Shown here piece after piece: positions 34,596 through 44,234 of a stretch of 64,000 bases of DNA (its first letter is position 1; each line of letters opens with the position of its first letter). The translations under genes and the position numbers were made by a program. Origin of the DNA: Dromiciops gliroides. Taxonomy: Eukaryota; Chordata; Mammalia; Microbiotheria; Microbiotheriidae. The notes under the pieces were generated by a model. That model worked only from the letters and a program-made list of their open reading frames with translations, searched no databases and had not been told where the DNA came from. The stretch covers positions 412,404,169-412,468,168 of the forward strand of contig NC_057862.1 in assembly GCF_019393635.1 (NCBI RefSeq). Direction: 5' to 3'.

Positions 34596-34701
34596 GTGCT
34601 TGCTTCAGTAGCACATATACTAAAATTGGAATGATACAGAGAAGATTAGCATGGTCCCTGTGTAAGGATGACACGCAAATTCATGAAGCATTTCATATTT
34701 T
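34596..34701 (+). pseudogene. U6 spliceosomal RNA pseudogene, full length, retroposed
   Basis: A 106-base copy of U6 snRNA, from GTGCTTGCTTC to CATATTTT. ATACAGAGAAGATTAGCATGG and ATGACACGCAAATTC are intact. Against the vertebrate U6 sequence as I remember it, I count ten substitutions, all C-to-T or G-to-A, mostly at CpG. That points to post-insertion decay rather than use. U6 normally acts in the spliceosome. There is no sign of the usual upstream PSE/TATA promoter, and the left edge is a TSD. Confidence 0.95.
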
Positions 34702-34704
34702 ATA

Positions 34705-34861
34705 GGGCAGCTAGGTGATGCAGTGGATAGAGTACCGGCCCTGGATTCAGGAGGACCTGAGTTCAAATTTGACCTCAGACACTTGACACTTACTAGCTGT
34801 GTGACCCTGGGCAAGTCACTTAACCCCAATTGCTTCACCAAAAAAGAAAAAGAAAAAAGAA
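34705..34861 (+). mobile_element. MAR1-type SINE fused to U6
   Basis: Starts GGGCAGCTAGGTGATGCAG three bases after the U6 end. It continues in full to an A-rich tail. TSD AGAAATAAATGCATA (34581-34595) lies directly before U6, and AGAAAGAAATGCATA (34862-34876) directly after this SINE. The U6 and SINE therefore share one TSD. Confidence 0.95.
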
Positions 34862-35034
34862 AGAAAGAAATGCATAAAATAAAGCACATAGGATCACGAA
34901 TATCATTGTGCGTAGTTGAAATTATATTACATTATATTGAAATATAGTTACCAAGATATTTTTAAAAGTTCATGAACCCCAAAATTCAGGACCCTTGATA
35001 TACAATCAGCATCTTACCCAAAACTCCCTCTGCT

Positions 35035-35700
35035 ATACCCACAGGAAGAGGTTCTTCAGCTTTCACCTGAAGACCTCCTGAAGTAGTCTATCCCTCTTTT
35101 CAATGGCTCCAATTATTAGGAAGCTTTTACTTCCTTCAAAGCTAAATCTGTATTTCTGTTACTTTCACCCATTTTTTCTAGTTTCACCCTATAGGGCAAA
35201 GTCTAAAGCCTCTTCCACATGGCAGTGCTTCAAATACTTAATGCTTTAGGATAGCTGTGCTATCTGTCCTAAGCCTTTTTGTGTTTAGGCCAAACATCCC
35301 AAGTTCCTCCAACTCAGAGCAGCCAGATGGCACAGAGGCCAAGACAGGTGAGTCAGGAAGATGAGTTCAAATTAAATTTCAGCTGCTTACTAGCTGTGTG
35401 ACACCAGACGGATAACTTGGCTTCTGTCAGCCTCAGTTTCCTCATCTGTAAAATGGTGATACTTGTAGTACCTACCTCCCAAGGCTGTTGTGAGGATCAA
35501 ATGGGGATTTGTAAAGTGCTTAACACAAAGCCTGGCACAGAGCCGAGCCTTAATAAATGCTTGTTTCCCAAGATCCTTCAAAATGTGGTCATCTTCTTCT
35601 GGACCCTGGAAAGCTTATCAGTGCTTTGTGCATGGAAGTAAACTCAATCCTCCCTCATCCCTCTCTAGTCTGCAGTGCTAACTCACAGGGCTTTCTCTGC
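35035..35700 (-). mobile_element. CR1/L3 LINE RT-region fragment, antisense, split by THER1
   Basis: TAATTATTAGGAAGC, CTAGTTTCACCCTATAGGG and TTAGGCCAAACATCCCAAGTTCCTCCAACTC are antisense CR1/L3 C-terminal blocks. After the SINE, CAAAATGTGGTCATCTTCTTCTGGACC..GGAAAGCTTATCAGTG continues the same LINE. Confidence 0.75.
35322..35568 (+). mobile_element. THER1/MIR-type SINE inside CR1/L3
   Basis: Head AGCCAGATGGCACAG, core TGACACCAGACGGATAACTTGG, CCTCATCTGTAAAATGGTGATAC and end TAAAGTGCTTAACACAAAGCCTGGCACA. Confidence 0.88.
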
Positions 35701-35936
35701 TAGGCCATACGAACCTCTTCACCCTGGAAGCTCACACTGGAAGGCCACTCCACCCTCTGCCCAAAGAGAGGTGGCCTTTTCCTTTGACTGGGTGATTCCT
35801 TCCACTTAAGGAGGAGGTCCAGGCCAAAGATATCTTCTTCCCACTCCAGCCTGCACTCCTCATCTTCAAAGGACTCTTCTTTCTTTTTAAAAACATCACT
35901 ACCACAACCTCTCCTGTATGCTTTACAAACATTCTC

Positions 35937-36090
35937 GCTGTCTATCTCTGTCTATCCATCACTTTTGCTCTGTCTCTGTCTCTGTCTCTCTCTCTCATTA
36001 TCTCTTTCTCTGTGTGTCTCTCTCCGTCTCTATGTCTGTCTCTTTCTGTCTCTGTCTCTGTCTCTCTCTGTCTTTGTCTCTGTCTCTCTC
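35937..36090. repeat. (TCTG/TC)n microsatellite
   Basis: TC and TCTG/TGTC units. The ORFs here are artefacts. Confidence 0.95.
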
Positions 36091-36139
36091 AGTAATCATC
36101 CTCCTCCATTATTGGTTCTTTTATTCTCAACAAAACTTT

Positions 36140-36960
36140 TAAAACTCTAAGTTAGTTGTTGAGTTCCATATGCATCAATATCAATCTCTTTAGCTAGCAT
36201 GTCCTGTTCCTCAATAAAATTGTTTACTGTTTTTGTCTTCAGAATTTCACTCTTGATAGCTTTCCATCCCTCCTGGGTTGACTTCGTTACAAAGTTTTAG
36301 GCCATGGGAGTCTAAGCATCCTTTCAAAGAACCCTTTGAAATCTGGTTTCCTAAAATCTATGGTAAACATCAGACTATGGCTAGTATTTTTCTCCTTTAT
36401 CAAAAAAACAATCTAAGAGGGAGTAGGTGTTTCCCCCCAAGTTCCCTTAGCTTCTACTTTAGCAACTGGTTCTTCCTCATTAGCTAAAAGTAAATCCACA
36501 AAAGGACTACCCCCCCTTCACTTTCTTGACCTTTTGAAGAATGAAATCATTTTTACAAGCCAAAAATTTATTAGCTGCTTTCATTTGGTAAAGAGTGAGC
36601 ACCAGCAAATGTTCACATAATTAGTGCCCCCCATCACTATTATATCATGCCCCTGTGTTCAACATGTGGCATGTTTCCTGAACTCCTCATCCATTTCCTC
36701 CTTCTTTCCAGATGGCCCATAGTATACTCCCAAAACAATATTACTCCTGTTTTTCCCACCATCAATCTTCAACTATATGTTCTCCACCGTGTTTCCCCAT
36801 TCAGTTCCAATACTTCCTCACATAAGTATACATTCATAATATACAATGTTATTCTGCAACCCATTTTTAAAAATCTGTTTCTTTTGAATATGGAATGCCC
36901 TTCCAAGAACCATTTTCCAGTCATAAAGCCCATCCCACTTGGAATAGCAATTCTTGTGAG
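36140..36960 (-). mobile_element. CR1/L3 LINE endonuclease-region fragment, antisense
   Basis: Reverse reading of ATAGTATACTCCCAAAACAAT gives IVLGVYYGP, the CR1 endonuclease GVYYRP block. Neighbouring blocks follow the CR1 antisense order (the TAAATCCA..AAAGGACTACC and TTTACAAGCCAAAAATTTATTAGC sections). It is decayed with many stops. Confidence 0.65.
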
Positions 36961-37200
36961 GTTAAAGCCTTGCATTTGGATCTCCAGTTTGCTTATACTT
37001 TGTATATTGTCACCTGAACAACAGGTATTGTACTCGATCTTTTGTTGAATTTCCATGTATTTGTGTATGTTTTGTACAAATGTTGTTTTCCCTGATAGAA
37101 TGGAAGCTCCTTGTAGATGGGAACGAATTCCATTTTTTTTTCTTTTTATCATCAGTGCCTAGCACATAAGTAGGAATTTTATAAATACTTGTCATTTGAA
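36960..37200 (+). mobile_element. L2 LINE 3' end
   Basis: AGAATGGAAGCTCCTTGTAGATGGGAACGA, TCAGTGCCTAGCACATAAGTAGG and TTATAAATACTTGTC are L2 terminal blocks. Confidence 0.75.
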
Positions 37201-37214
37201 TGTCTCCTGTAATA

Positions 37215-37215
<1 letters not shown>

Positions 37216-37248
<33 letters not shown>
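37216..37248. repeat. (TG)n microsatellite
   Basis: About 16 TG units. Confidence 0.97.
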
Positions 37249-37251
<3 letters not shown>

Positions 37252-37389
37252 AAGCTATTAACCCAAATCACTATGAAATCACACCAGACTCCTTCTGTCT
37301 CTGTGCAGTCTGGTGCCTTTGGTTGGTCCCATTCCAAGGAGAAGCAATGTTGGAGTCAGGATATCAGAGTTTTAGACCTAGTTAGATAC

Positions 37390-37770
37390 TCTTCATAGAA
37401 TTTAGAACTAAAAGATACCTTAGAGGTCATCTAGTCACAGATGTTTTATTTTGTATTCAAGGAAAATAGGAGCCAAAGTGGAAAAGGGTGATACAAGTAG
37501 ACAAAACCAAGACTTGAACCCTATTTACAGAAAGCAAAATGGTGTAGGGAATCAGGAAGACCTGAGTTCAAGCCCATCCTCAGATGTTTATTAGCTCTGT
37601 GACTCTGGCCAAGTCACTTAACATCTATCTGACTCAGTTTCCTCATATATAAAATGGAGATAATAATAGCACCTAACTCTGGAGTGTATGTGAAGATAAA
37701 ATGAGATAAGATATTTGCAGAAGTGTTTTGCAAACCTTAAAGTGTTCTATAAATATTAACTATGATTATT
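37390..37770. mobile_element. two MIR-family SINEs in opposite orientation
   Basis: 37390-37530 is the antisense CR1/L3-tailed type (TAGAATTTAGAACTAAAAGATACCTTAGAGGTCATCTAG, then a decayed head). 37525-37770 is a sense THER1/MIR with GTGACTCTGGCCAAGTCACTTAAC, CTCATATATAAAATGGAG and TCTATAAATATTAACTATG. Confidence 0.8.
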
Positions 37771-38056
37771 TTTCCTCTGGTTCCAAATCCTGTCCTCTTT
37801 CTACAATACCATTCAACTCAAAGGGCCTTAATGAGGATGTGCCCAATTCTTTTCTAATAATACAGGAGAGACAACAACCTCCTTCCTGAAGGTCACTACT
37901 GCTCTGTGTTTGGTTTCTTCACTCATGAAATGGGGAGTTGGTGGTGGACTGGGTGCCCTCTCAAATTTTTAGAGTAGAAAAATACCATAAGCTCTAAACA
38001 CTAGAACTTTGTGCACTGTAAGCAAAGGTCCCCATCCAGACTTTAAAACATAATTG
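37771..38056. other. unclassified non-coding stretch
   Basis: No gene or repeat family recognised. Confidence 0.4.
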
Positions 38057-38210
38057 GGGGGCAGCTAGGTGACGCAGTGGATAAAGCACTGGCCCAGGTG
38101 TCAGGAGGACCTGAGTTCAAGTCCGACCTCAGACATTTAACACTTACTAGCTATGTGACCCTAGGCAAATCACTTAACCCCAATTGCCTCACCAACAAAC
38201 AAACAAACAA
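38057..38210 (+). mobile_element. MAR1-type SINE
   Basis: GGGGCAGCTAGGTGACGCAG head, core and CAAACAAACAAAC tail. A clear TSD was not found. Confidence 0.93.
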
Positions 38211-38590
38211 AAAAACAAAAAAACCAGAATCAGGTCCTCAAAGAATGGTGGGGTCCTCAAGACAAACAGGAAGGCAAGACTTCATAAGGATGAAATGCCC
38301 AGAAGCTACCATTTGCCAGGCTTATCAGCTGCCCTACTCCAATGAAAGTCTGAAGGCTTCACCTAACTGATCCTACTCCTGGCCTGGATTCTGTACTAAG
38401 GGACTCATGGGGCAGCAACTCCAGAAATTCTAAAGTCAAGGTAAGTTTAGAAGACACGCAAGTGCCAAGGAAGAAAGAGTGGGGCATGGGACATGGTGAG
38501 GGAAGGGAATTTTACCAAGCATCCTTAGAGGAAATGTTGTTGGCAAAGACTAAACCAGGTTTAGTCCAATCACTCAAATTTGAAGCTTAA
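38211..38590. other. unclassified non-coding stretch
   Basis: No gene or repeat family recognised. Confidence 0.4.
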
Positions 38591-38602
38591 AAATGCAGTA
38601 GG

Positions 38603-38745
38603 CTGGGCAGCTAGATGGCGCAGTGGCTAGAGCACTGGCCCTGGAGTCAGGAGTACCTGAGTTCAAATCCGGCCTCAGACATTTAACACTTACTAGCTGT
38701 GTGACCCTGGACAAGTCACTTAACCCCAATTGCCTCACTAAAAAA
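38603..38745 (+). mobile_element. MAR1-type SINE
   Basis: TSD AAAAATGCAGTAGG at 38589-38602 and AAAAATGCAATAGG at 38746-38759. Confidence 0.95.
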
Positions 38746-38859
38746 AAAAATGCAATAGGTACTTATGGACCATAAAATCCAATTAAAAACCATTTTAATA
38801 ATTAGGAGTTAAAAGAGAGGAAGGAAGAGGGACTAGATGTTATTTCATTAGTATAGAGA

Positions 38860-38974
38860 ACTCTCAAGTAATAATAAAATAACTAACATTAATATAGTGC
38901 CTACTATGTGTCAGGCACTTTACAAATATTATCTCATTTGATCCTCACAATAACCTCAGGAGATAAGTGCCATT

Positions 38975-38975
<1 letters not shown>
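38860..38975 (-). mobile_element. MIR-type SINE ending in a (TC)n tract
   Basis: AATATAGTGCCTACTATGTGTCAGGCACTTTACAAATATTATCTCATTTGATCC is the antisense MIR 3' half. A (TC)n microsatellite (38977-39028) replaces the rest. Confidence 0.85.
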
Positions 38976-39031
<56 letters not shown>

Positions 39032-39049
39032 GTTGATCTGTTATCTAGG

Positions 39050-39216
39050 CCAAAGCTTCTTAAAATGTGAGCGGGGTCAGGTAATTGAATGTGGGGGTCA
39101 CGAAAAATTTTACAACAGTAAAAGTTTATGTATACCTATTTTATATACCTATGTACCTGGGGTTGCATAAACATTTCTCAGGCAAAAAGGGTTGCAAGTG
39201 GGAAAAATTTAAGAAT
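39050..39216. mobile_element. hAT-type MITE, second family
   Basis: Ends CAAAGCTTCTTAAA and TTTAAGAATCTAGG are imperfect inverted copies. Internal GGGGGTCACGAAAAATTTTACAACAGTAAAAG and ACCTATTTTATATACCTATGTAC resemble a marsupial hAT-family MITE with GTCGCG-type body, decayed. Confidence 0.6.
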
Positions 39217-40085
39217 CTAGGCAACTAGAGATGTTTGAAAAGCAAGCTTCACAGTTGACAAAGTTGACAAGAAAGTTGGCAAGAAAGAAGTTGACAAGAA
39301 AGAAGGAAGTTAAGCTGGAGAAGAAAGTTATAGGATGAAAGTTAGCCCAACAGGTTCCTGGACCCTATGGATAACCATGTACTATGATAAGTAGCTCAGG
39401 TGTTGATAACCAGTGGGAAAGAATATTTGACCTTGATTCAAGCTTTGGAAGTCATACCCCAGGATGCTACTTAAGCTCAGTAAATGAACCAAAGGAACCC
39501 ACCAAGAGGGATCAATTTGCTCTTTGTTATCCATGTGGTCAAGTTGGGTGCCTGTGCTCTGGTCACTAAAGAAGGGAACGGATCTTAAGTATAAAAGAAA
39601 CTTTGGTCCTACACACAGGTAGCAAGAATCATGGATGGGTGAGGGGAGATTGGGGACTGGGGCTGCCTCAGGCAAAGATTCTTCCTGGGCCATTTCTCTG
39701 GAATTCATGCTACAGCCTGAAGATGGTCCTTAATAGGAACTAACAGCTAAGAAAAAGAAGATAGGATATAAAGAGCATCAGCAAAGTGGAAAAAAAAAAG
39801 GTGGGTAGATCTCATTAGTTAATTCAGTTTCATCTTGTTTCTTTGTCTCCAGGCTTGTACGTTGTCTGCTTCTGTCTGCTAAATAATTTAAACCTTTCCC
39901 CCAAAATAGGGACAGAGAGATTAGCTGGCAAAGGAAAAAGAGGGATGCATCTGGTGAAGTAGCAAGGTGAAATGAGGCTGGTGTATCTCATTAGATAATT
40001 GGATTGCATTTTCTGCTTTGTCTACTTATGTATATTAAATAAATTAAGCCTCACCCTCCAACTGGGGACAGAAAGCCCGGAGTCA
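39217..40085. other. unclassified region with a local tandem duplication; possible LTR
   Basis: Blocks at 39780-39935 and 39960-40082 are two diverged tandem copies: each has GGT..GTATCTCATTAG-type sequence, ATAATT..AATTAAAC-type AT-rich sequence and GGGGACAGAAA/GGGACAGAGAG. TATAAAAGAAA at about 39590 and AATAAA at about 40038 are LTR-like, but no ends were found. Confidence 0.35.
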
Positions 40086-40087
40086 GA

Positions 40088-40215
40088 GGATCAAAGAATT
40101 ATAACTAAAAGGTGCCTTCCATAGGTCACCCAAGTCTAATCCCTGTTCCTCTCATTTTACAGCTGATGAAAATGAAGCATGGAGGGGGCAAGGAAGGTAG
40201 CCAAGGTCACACAAG
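40088..40215 (-). mobile_element. MIR-like SINE with CR1/L3-like end, antisense
   Basis: CAAAGAATTATAACTAAAAGGTGCCTTCCATAGGTCACCCAAGTCTAATCCC followed by CATTTTACAGCTGATGAAAATGAAGC and a short GGTCACACAAG. Confidence 0.65.
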
Positions 40216-40270
40216 TGGTGACTCGGGTTATAGATTTAGATGGGATTCACTTGGGTTATAGATTTAGATG

Positions 40271-40527
40271 AAGCAGGTAGGTGGCACCATAGATAGAGTG
40301 CTAGTCCTGGAGTCAGGAAGACTGATCATCATAAGTTCAAATCTGGCCTCAGACACTTGTTAGCTGTGTGACTTTGGGCAAGTCACTTAACTCTGCCTCA
40401 GTTTCTTCATCTGTAAAATGAGCTGGAGAAGGAAATGGCAAACCACTTTAGTATCTTTGCCAAGAAAACCCCAAATTGGAGTCACGAAGAATCAGTCATG
40501 GCTAAAAAGACTGGACAACAATAACAA
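40271..40527 (+). mobile_element. RTESINE-type element
   Basis: Head, GTGTGACTTTGGGCAAGTCACTTAAC core and the RTE tail CCAAGAAAACCCCAAATTGGAGTCACGAAGAATCAGTCATGG. TATAGATTTAGA (about 40257) and TATAGATTCAGA (about 40528) act as TSD. Confidence 0.92.
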
Positions 40528-40540
40528 TATAGATTCAGAG

Positions 40541-40935
40541 GTGGGAAGGCCTTTTTTATAATGTCTAACTTAATGTTTTTATATAGGACCCAGAGGCTGG
40601 TAAGGAAATCCTCCAGACAAGTGGAAGAAAACTCTAGTCTAGAGTCATTTCACTTCACCACATGGCTTGCAAAAACTTTTCACACAATTCAAGTCCCTTG
40701 ATTGGAGTTGATTGATTGAAAATGCATTCTCACCTAGTTAAGGCAGCATAGTTTAAAAGGGTAGAAGTACTTGTGACCCCACCCTTATATAGAGAAGTAG
40801 AGATTCTAATATAAGGAAGCAAATTTAACCTCCATGGCAACATTGGGATTTGTTAGGGTGAAAGTCATCACTGAAACGTGGTTCTAGAAGGTTACACCTT
40901 ACTCAAAAGGAACAGAACAGGTCAAAGAGTGATTT
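40541..40935. other. unclassified non-coding stretch
   Basis: No gene or repeat family recognised. Confidence 0.4.
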
Positions 40936-41355
40936 CAATCAAATCAGTCAATAAATATTTATTAAATGCCTACTATGTACCAAGCACTGTGCTAAACTGG
41001 GCATACAAAAAGAGGCAAAAGACAGTCCCTGACCTCAGAGTTTACAGTCTAATAGGGAGGGGCAGCTAGGTGGCGCAGTGAATAGAGCACCGGCCCTGGA
41101 GTCAGGAGGACCTAAATTCAAATCCGGCCTCAGATACTTAACACTTACTAGCTGTGTGACCCTGGACAAGTCACTTAACCCCAATTGCCTCACCAAAAAA
41201 AAAAAACAAACAACAATCTAATAGGGGAGAGAACAGCAAACAACCATATACAAAGTAAGCTATATACAGGATAAATATGAACTAATTAAAAGAGGGAAGG
41301 AACTGGAATGGGGAGGCTTCTTGTAGAAGGTGGGATTTTAGTTGGGACTTAAAGG
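40935..41355 (-). mobile_element. L2 LINE 3' end, antisense, split by a SINE
   Basis: AATAAATATTTATTAAATGCCTACTATGTACCAAGCACTGTGCTAAA, then after the SINE AGAGAACAGCAAACAACCATATACAAAG and AGGCTTCTTGTAGAAGGTGGG: consecutive antisense L2 blocks. Confidence 0.88.
41060..41213 (+). mobile_element. MAR1-type SINE inside L2
   Basis: TSD CAGTCTAATAGGGAG at 41045-41059 against CAATCTAATAGGGG at 41214-41227. Full-length with A-tail. Confidence 0.95.
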
Positions 41356-41359
41356 TTGT

Positions 41360-41870
41360 CGTTTTTGTTGTTGTTCTGTCCTTTGTTCTTAAAGAGTACC
41401 AATGGCATCATGGGGGTGATCTTTTGATTTGTGAATGAATTGGATATGAGAGGAGCTCATATTTGATGACTCCTCCAGAGTCATCAAAGTCTAATAGCAA
41501 GACATGGGTTAAGATGACTGACAATGACCCAGGATGCAGTGGTGGCACCTTGGCCTTTCTAAATTAGTCTTTCCCAGATCTCAGTTTGTCTAAGGACATG
41601 CCCATTCAATGACTACAGGCTGCGTAAGAGCTGAGACAAAAGACCATTCAAAAGTTGTTAGTGTTCTAAGCAATGACAACAATAAGCATGTGACTGGGGG
41701 AGGGTTTTTTGGTTTGTTTTCTATGCCTAAGTCCAACTCAATCCTCCTCAGAGATCAGCCATTGAGGTCAGGAGTTGGAATAGAGGATGGTGACCATTCC
41801 TGACATAGGGGACAGCCATAGAGAATACCTGGAGCTAAGAGACTTTTTCTCTGACTGCAACAGATTCTAC
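41360..41870 (+). mobile_element. marsupial SINE of the TTGTTGTTGTTCTGTCCTTTGTTCT type
   Basis: Starts TGTTGTTGTTCTGTCCTTTGTTCTTAAAGAG and continues GCATCATGGGGGTGATC, TTGTGAATGAATTGGAT, GGATGCAGTGGTGGCACCTTGGCC and AGTCTTTCCCAGATCTCAGTTTGTCTAAGG. I recall this as a common marsupial SINE. A shorter copy starts at about 58886. No TSD was identified. Confidence 0.65.
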
Positions 41871-42249
41871 TAGCTACCAATTACAGGTAAGTTTTATAAG
41901 AAACTCAATGCATATCCCAAATGTGCTCAAAGGAAAGTCCTACAAATTTATTTAACTTAACTAGAGAACATAAGGAGCAAACTTTGAAGCTGTCATTCTT
42001 ATACTTCTTGTTTTTGGAAGGACATCAGAGAAACCTAAGCAATATTCTGGTTGTGTCTGATCACTCTATCCATCATGCCATGCTGCTTCTCTGTGGGAAA
42101 GGTTGAGATCAAGGGCAGAAATAGAGGGGTTAGCTTTAGCAAGGACAAAGACAGACTCTTCCTAAGAGGCTGGAGCAAAGGAGGGACTATGACCATGACA
42201 CTTTGGGATAGGGATAATGAGAGCTTATGATGGATGGCTTTAATTGTTA

Positions 42250-42440
42250 TAGTAAAGTAAGATATGACCCTGGGCAAGTCACTTAATATCTGTCTGCCTG
42301 TTTCCTCATTTGTAAAATGGGGATATTAATAGCCCTTACACCCACAGGTTGCTGTGAAAACAAAATGAGATAATACTTGTAAAAAGCTTTGCAAAACCTT
42401 AAAGTGCCATATAAATGCTAGCTATTCTTCTCTTTTTCTT
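42250..42440 (+). mobile_element. THER1/MIR-type SINE, 5'-truncated
   Basis: Starts at GACCCTGGGCAAGTCAC and ends GCCATATAAATGCTAGCTATTCTTCTC. Confidence 0.9.
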
Positions 42441-43160
42441 CATCATCATCATCAAGTAAGATACAGTGGGGCTTGAGAAGAGATCAAAATGTCTGGAACA
42501 GCTACTGAAGGATGGCAATCAGAAAAAGAATCAAAGAAATGTTTAGTGGCATTGAGAGCCCAGTTGAGATGAGATAAGATGACTTTTTTAGTGGATTCAG
42601 TCAACACAGTTGTTTGACTTCTTTCAGCAACCAAGAAGTAAGATTGAGGAATGGAAATATTGGAAATGACCTAGGATTGAAGAGTGTCAAGAGTGGAAGG
42701 CAAAAGGAGCAAGGGATTCAAGGGTGGAGGATAATTCATGCTTGATTTGACTATAGAGTCCACCCTACAAATGCAGAAAAATAAGGACAGAGTATGGATA
42801 ATAGACTAGAAGAAAAGGGAAGAATAGAGGGACCAGGGTTCATGGCAGATGAATAGGTTTTTGGAATGCTGGAGCAGAGAGAGGAGGAGGTAGAAATACA
42901 GGACATTAGGTTCTGGGAGGAGAACTTGAGATTTCAAGATCATTGAGGTAGAATGGTTTTGGGGTCTAATGCATGACCATGGATGAGGTAGAGTAGAGAT
43001 CATTTATGGGAACTAAGGAGATTGATCAACTAAGATGACAAGAATGCTCAAAGAGACATCATTAATATAATGATTGAAGTCTTCAAGGATGAGAACAGGA
43101 ATTGTGATAAAGAGGAAGACTGTGAGTCAGATATTGAATCCTTGAAAAAAAGTAGAAGAG
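42441..43160. other. unclassified non-coding stretch
   Basis: No gene or repeat family recognised. CTTCATCATCATCATCA at about 42437 is a short (CAT)n. Confidence 0.4.
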
Positions 43161-43321
43161 TAACCTGGAACAGTCAGTCATCTCTGACTTTTCATGACCC
43201 CATTTGGGGTTTTCTTGGCAAAGATACTAGAGTGGTTTGCCATTTCCTTTTCCAGCTCATTTTACAGATGAGGAAACTGAGGCAAACAGAGTTAAGTGAC
43301 TTGCCCAAAGTCACACAGCTA
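43161..43321 (-). mobile_element. RTESINE-type element, head truncated
   Basis: CAGTCATCTCTGACTTTTCATGACCCC, TTTTCTTGGCAAAGATACTAGAGTGGTTTGCC and a GATGAGGAAACTGAGGCAAAC core. It stops at ACACAGCTAG, exactly where the 43320 foldback begins. Confidence 0.92.
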
Positions 43322-43383
43322 GACACTTATTTGAATAGTATAGAATTTTTGTTGCTGTCATCTACTATTCAAATAAGTGTCTA
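43320..43383. repeat. perfect 21-bp inverted repeat with 22-base loop
   Basis: Left arm TAGACACTTATTTGAATAGTA (43320-43340) and right arm (43363-43383) are perfect reverse complements. The right arm runs straight into antisense L2 (GTCTACTATGTGCCAG). The left arm joins the truncated RTE-tailed SINE. Confidence 0.97.
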
Positions 43384-43480
43384 CTATGTGCCAGTCACTG
43401 TACTAGGGCCAAGAGATACAAAGAATAAAGGAGACAATCCCTGCCCTCAACTGGCTCACGTTGAGGAAGCATACCTCAAC
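43363..43480 (-). mobile_element. L2 LINE 3' end, antisense
   Basis: AATAAGTGTCTACTATGTGCCAGTCACTGTACTAGG and CAATCCCTGCCCTCAACTGGCTCACG. Confidence 0.85.
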
Positions 43481-43535
43481 AGAAGAGAGAATAATGCATA
43501 ATTGAAGTAGACTGAAGGAAATGATAGTTGGGAGC

Positions 43536-43785
43536 AAGCATTATTGATGATTCCTTCTCCATATCCAATGTGTGTTTAGAGAAAGAAAAGGGGGTGTAAG
43601 AGAAGAAGCAACCATTACTGGAAAGGATAGTCAAGAATGAATCATTACCTAGAAAAAGCCAATTTCCTGTGAGCAAAAGATGGAAAGACTTCAGGAAGAA
43701 GAGATCTAAGTTGAAGAGGCATTTGTCAGTGTTACTCAAGACCCAGAAAGCACCTCTCTCCAACAAAGAGATCCAGCCCTTTGCA
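43536..43785 (+). repeat. unclassified repeat A, copy 1
   Basis: About 250 bp that recurs at 44411-44812. Identical landmarks in order are AATGTGTGTTTAGAG, AGCAACCATTACT, AATGAATCATTACCTAGAAAA-type, GAAGAGGCATTTGTCAGTG and GCAGA. It begins TGATGAT and ends near TTTGCA. No ORF or named family recognised. Confidence 0.85.
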
Positions 43786-43852
43786 GAATCAACCTTGAAC
43801 AGACCCAGATTCAGCCTTATGAAGAGCTGGATCTTTAAAAATGGACAGCAGG

Positions 43853-44003
43853 GACAGCTAGGTGGCGCAGTGGATAGAGCACCAGCCCTGGATTCAGGAG
43901 AACCTGAGTTCAAATCTGAGCCTCAGACACTTAACACTTACTAGCTGTGTAACCCTGGGCAAGTCACTTAACCCCAATTGCCTCACAAAAAACCAAAAAA
44001 AAG
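43853..44003 (+). mobile_element. MAR1-type SINE
   Basis: TSD TGGACAGCAGG at 43842-43852 and 44004-44014 is perfect. Confidence 0.95.
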
Positions 44004-44234
44004 TGGACAGCAGGCCTTTTCTCTCATTTCTCAGCTCATTATACCTGGATCCCAAAGTCCTAGAGAAAGAATCTCAAATAAAGCTCAGGAATGCTTCATA
44101 TATACAGTCTCCCCAAAAGAGATGAACAGGGTCCTTTCTAAAAAAAGTCACTCAATGTACAAAATAGTAGCCATCAGGTAGAGGAAAGTTATTTATTTTC
44201 TCCGCCACAAAAGAAATGCTTGAAACACAAAAGA

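Larger units (their letters stand above)
34498..34997 (+). mobile_element. hAT-type MITE interrupted by a U6-SINE chimera
   Basis: Left end CAAGGGTTCTTAACC and right end CAGGACCCTTG are diverged inverted copies. Internal blocks GAAGCCAATGGACC and TCAGAAGAATGTTTTTAGAAATAAATGC recur at 19048 and, in reverse, at 51206. No transposase is present. Short ends with hAT-like CAGGG..TTAA termini are known in mammalian hAT MITEs. The 8-bp TSD is not clear here. Confidence 0.75.

Noticed and set aside
34596..34701. Functional U6 snRNA gene
   Set aside because: A TSD lies directly upstream instead of a U6 promoter, a SINE is fused to the end, and about ten C-to-T or G-to-A changes are present.
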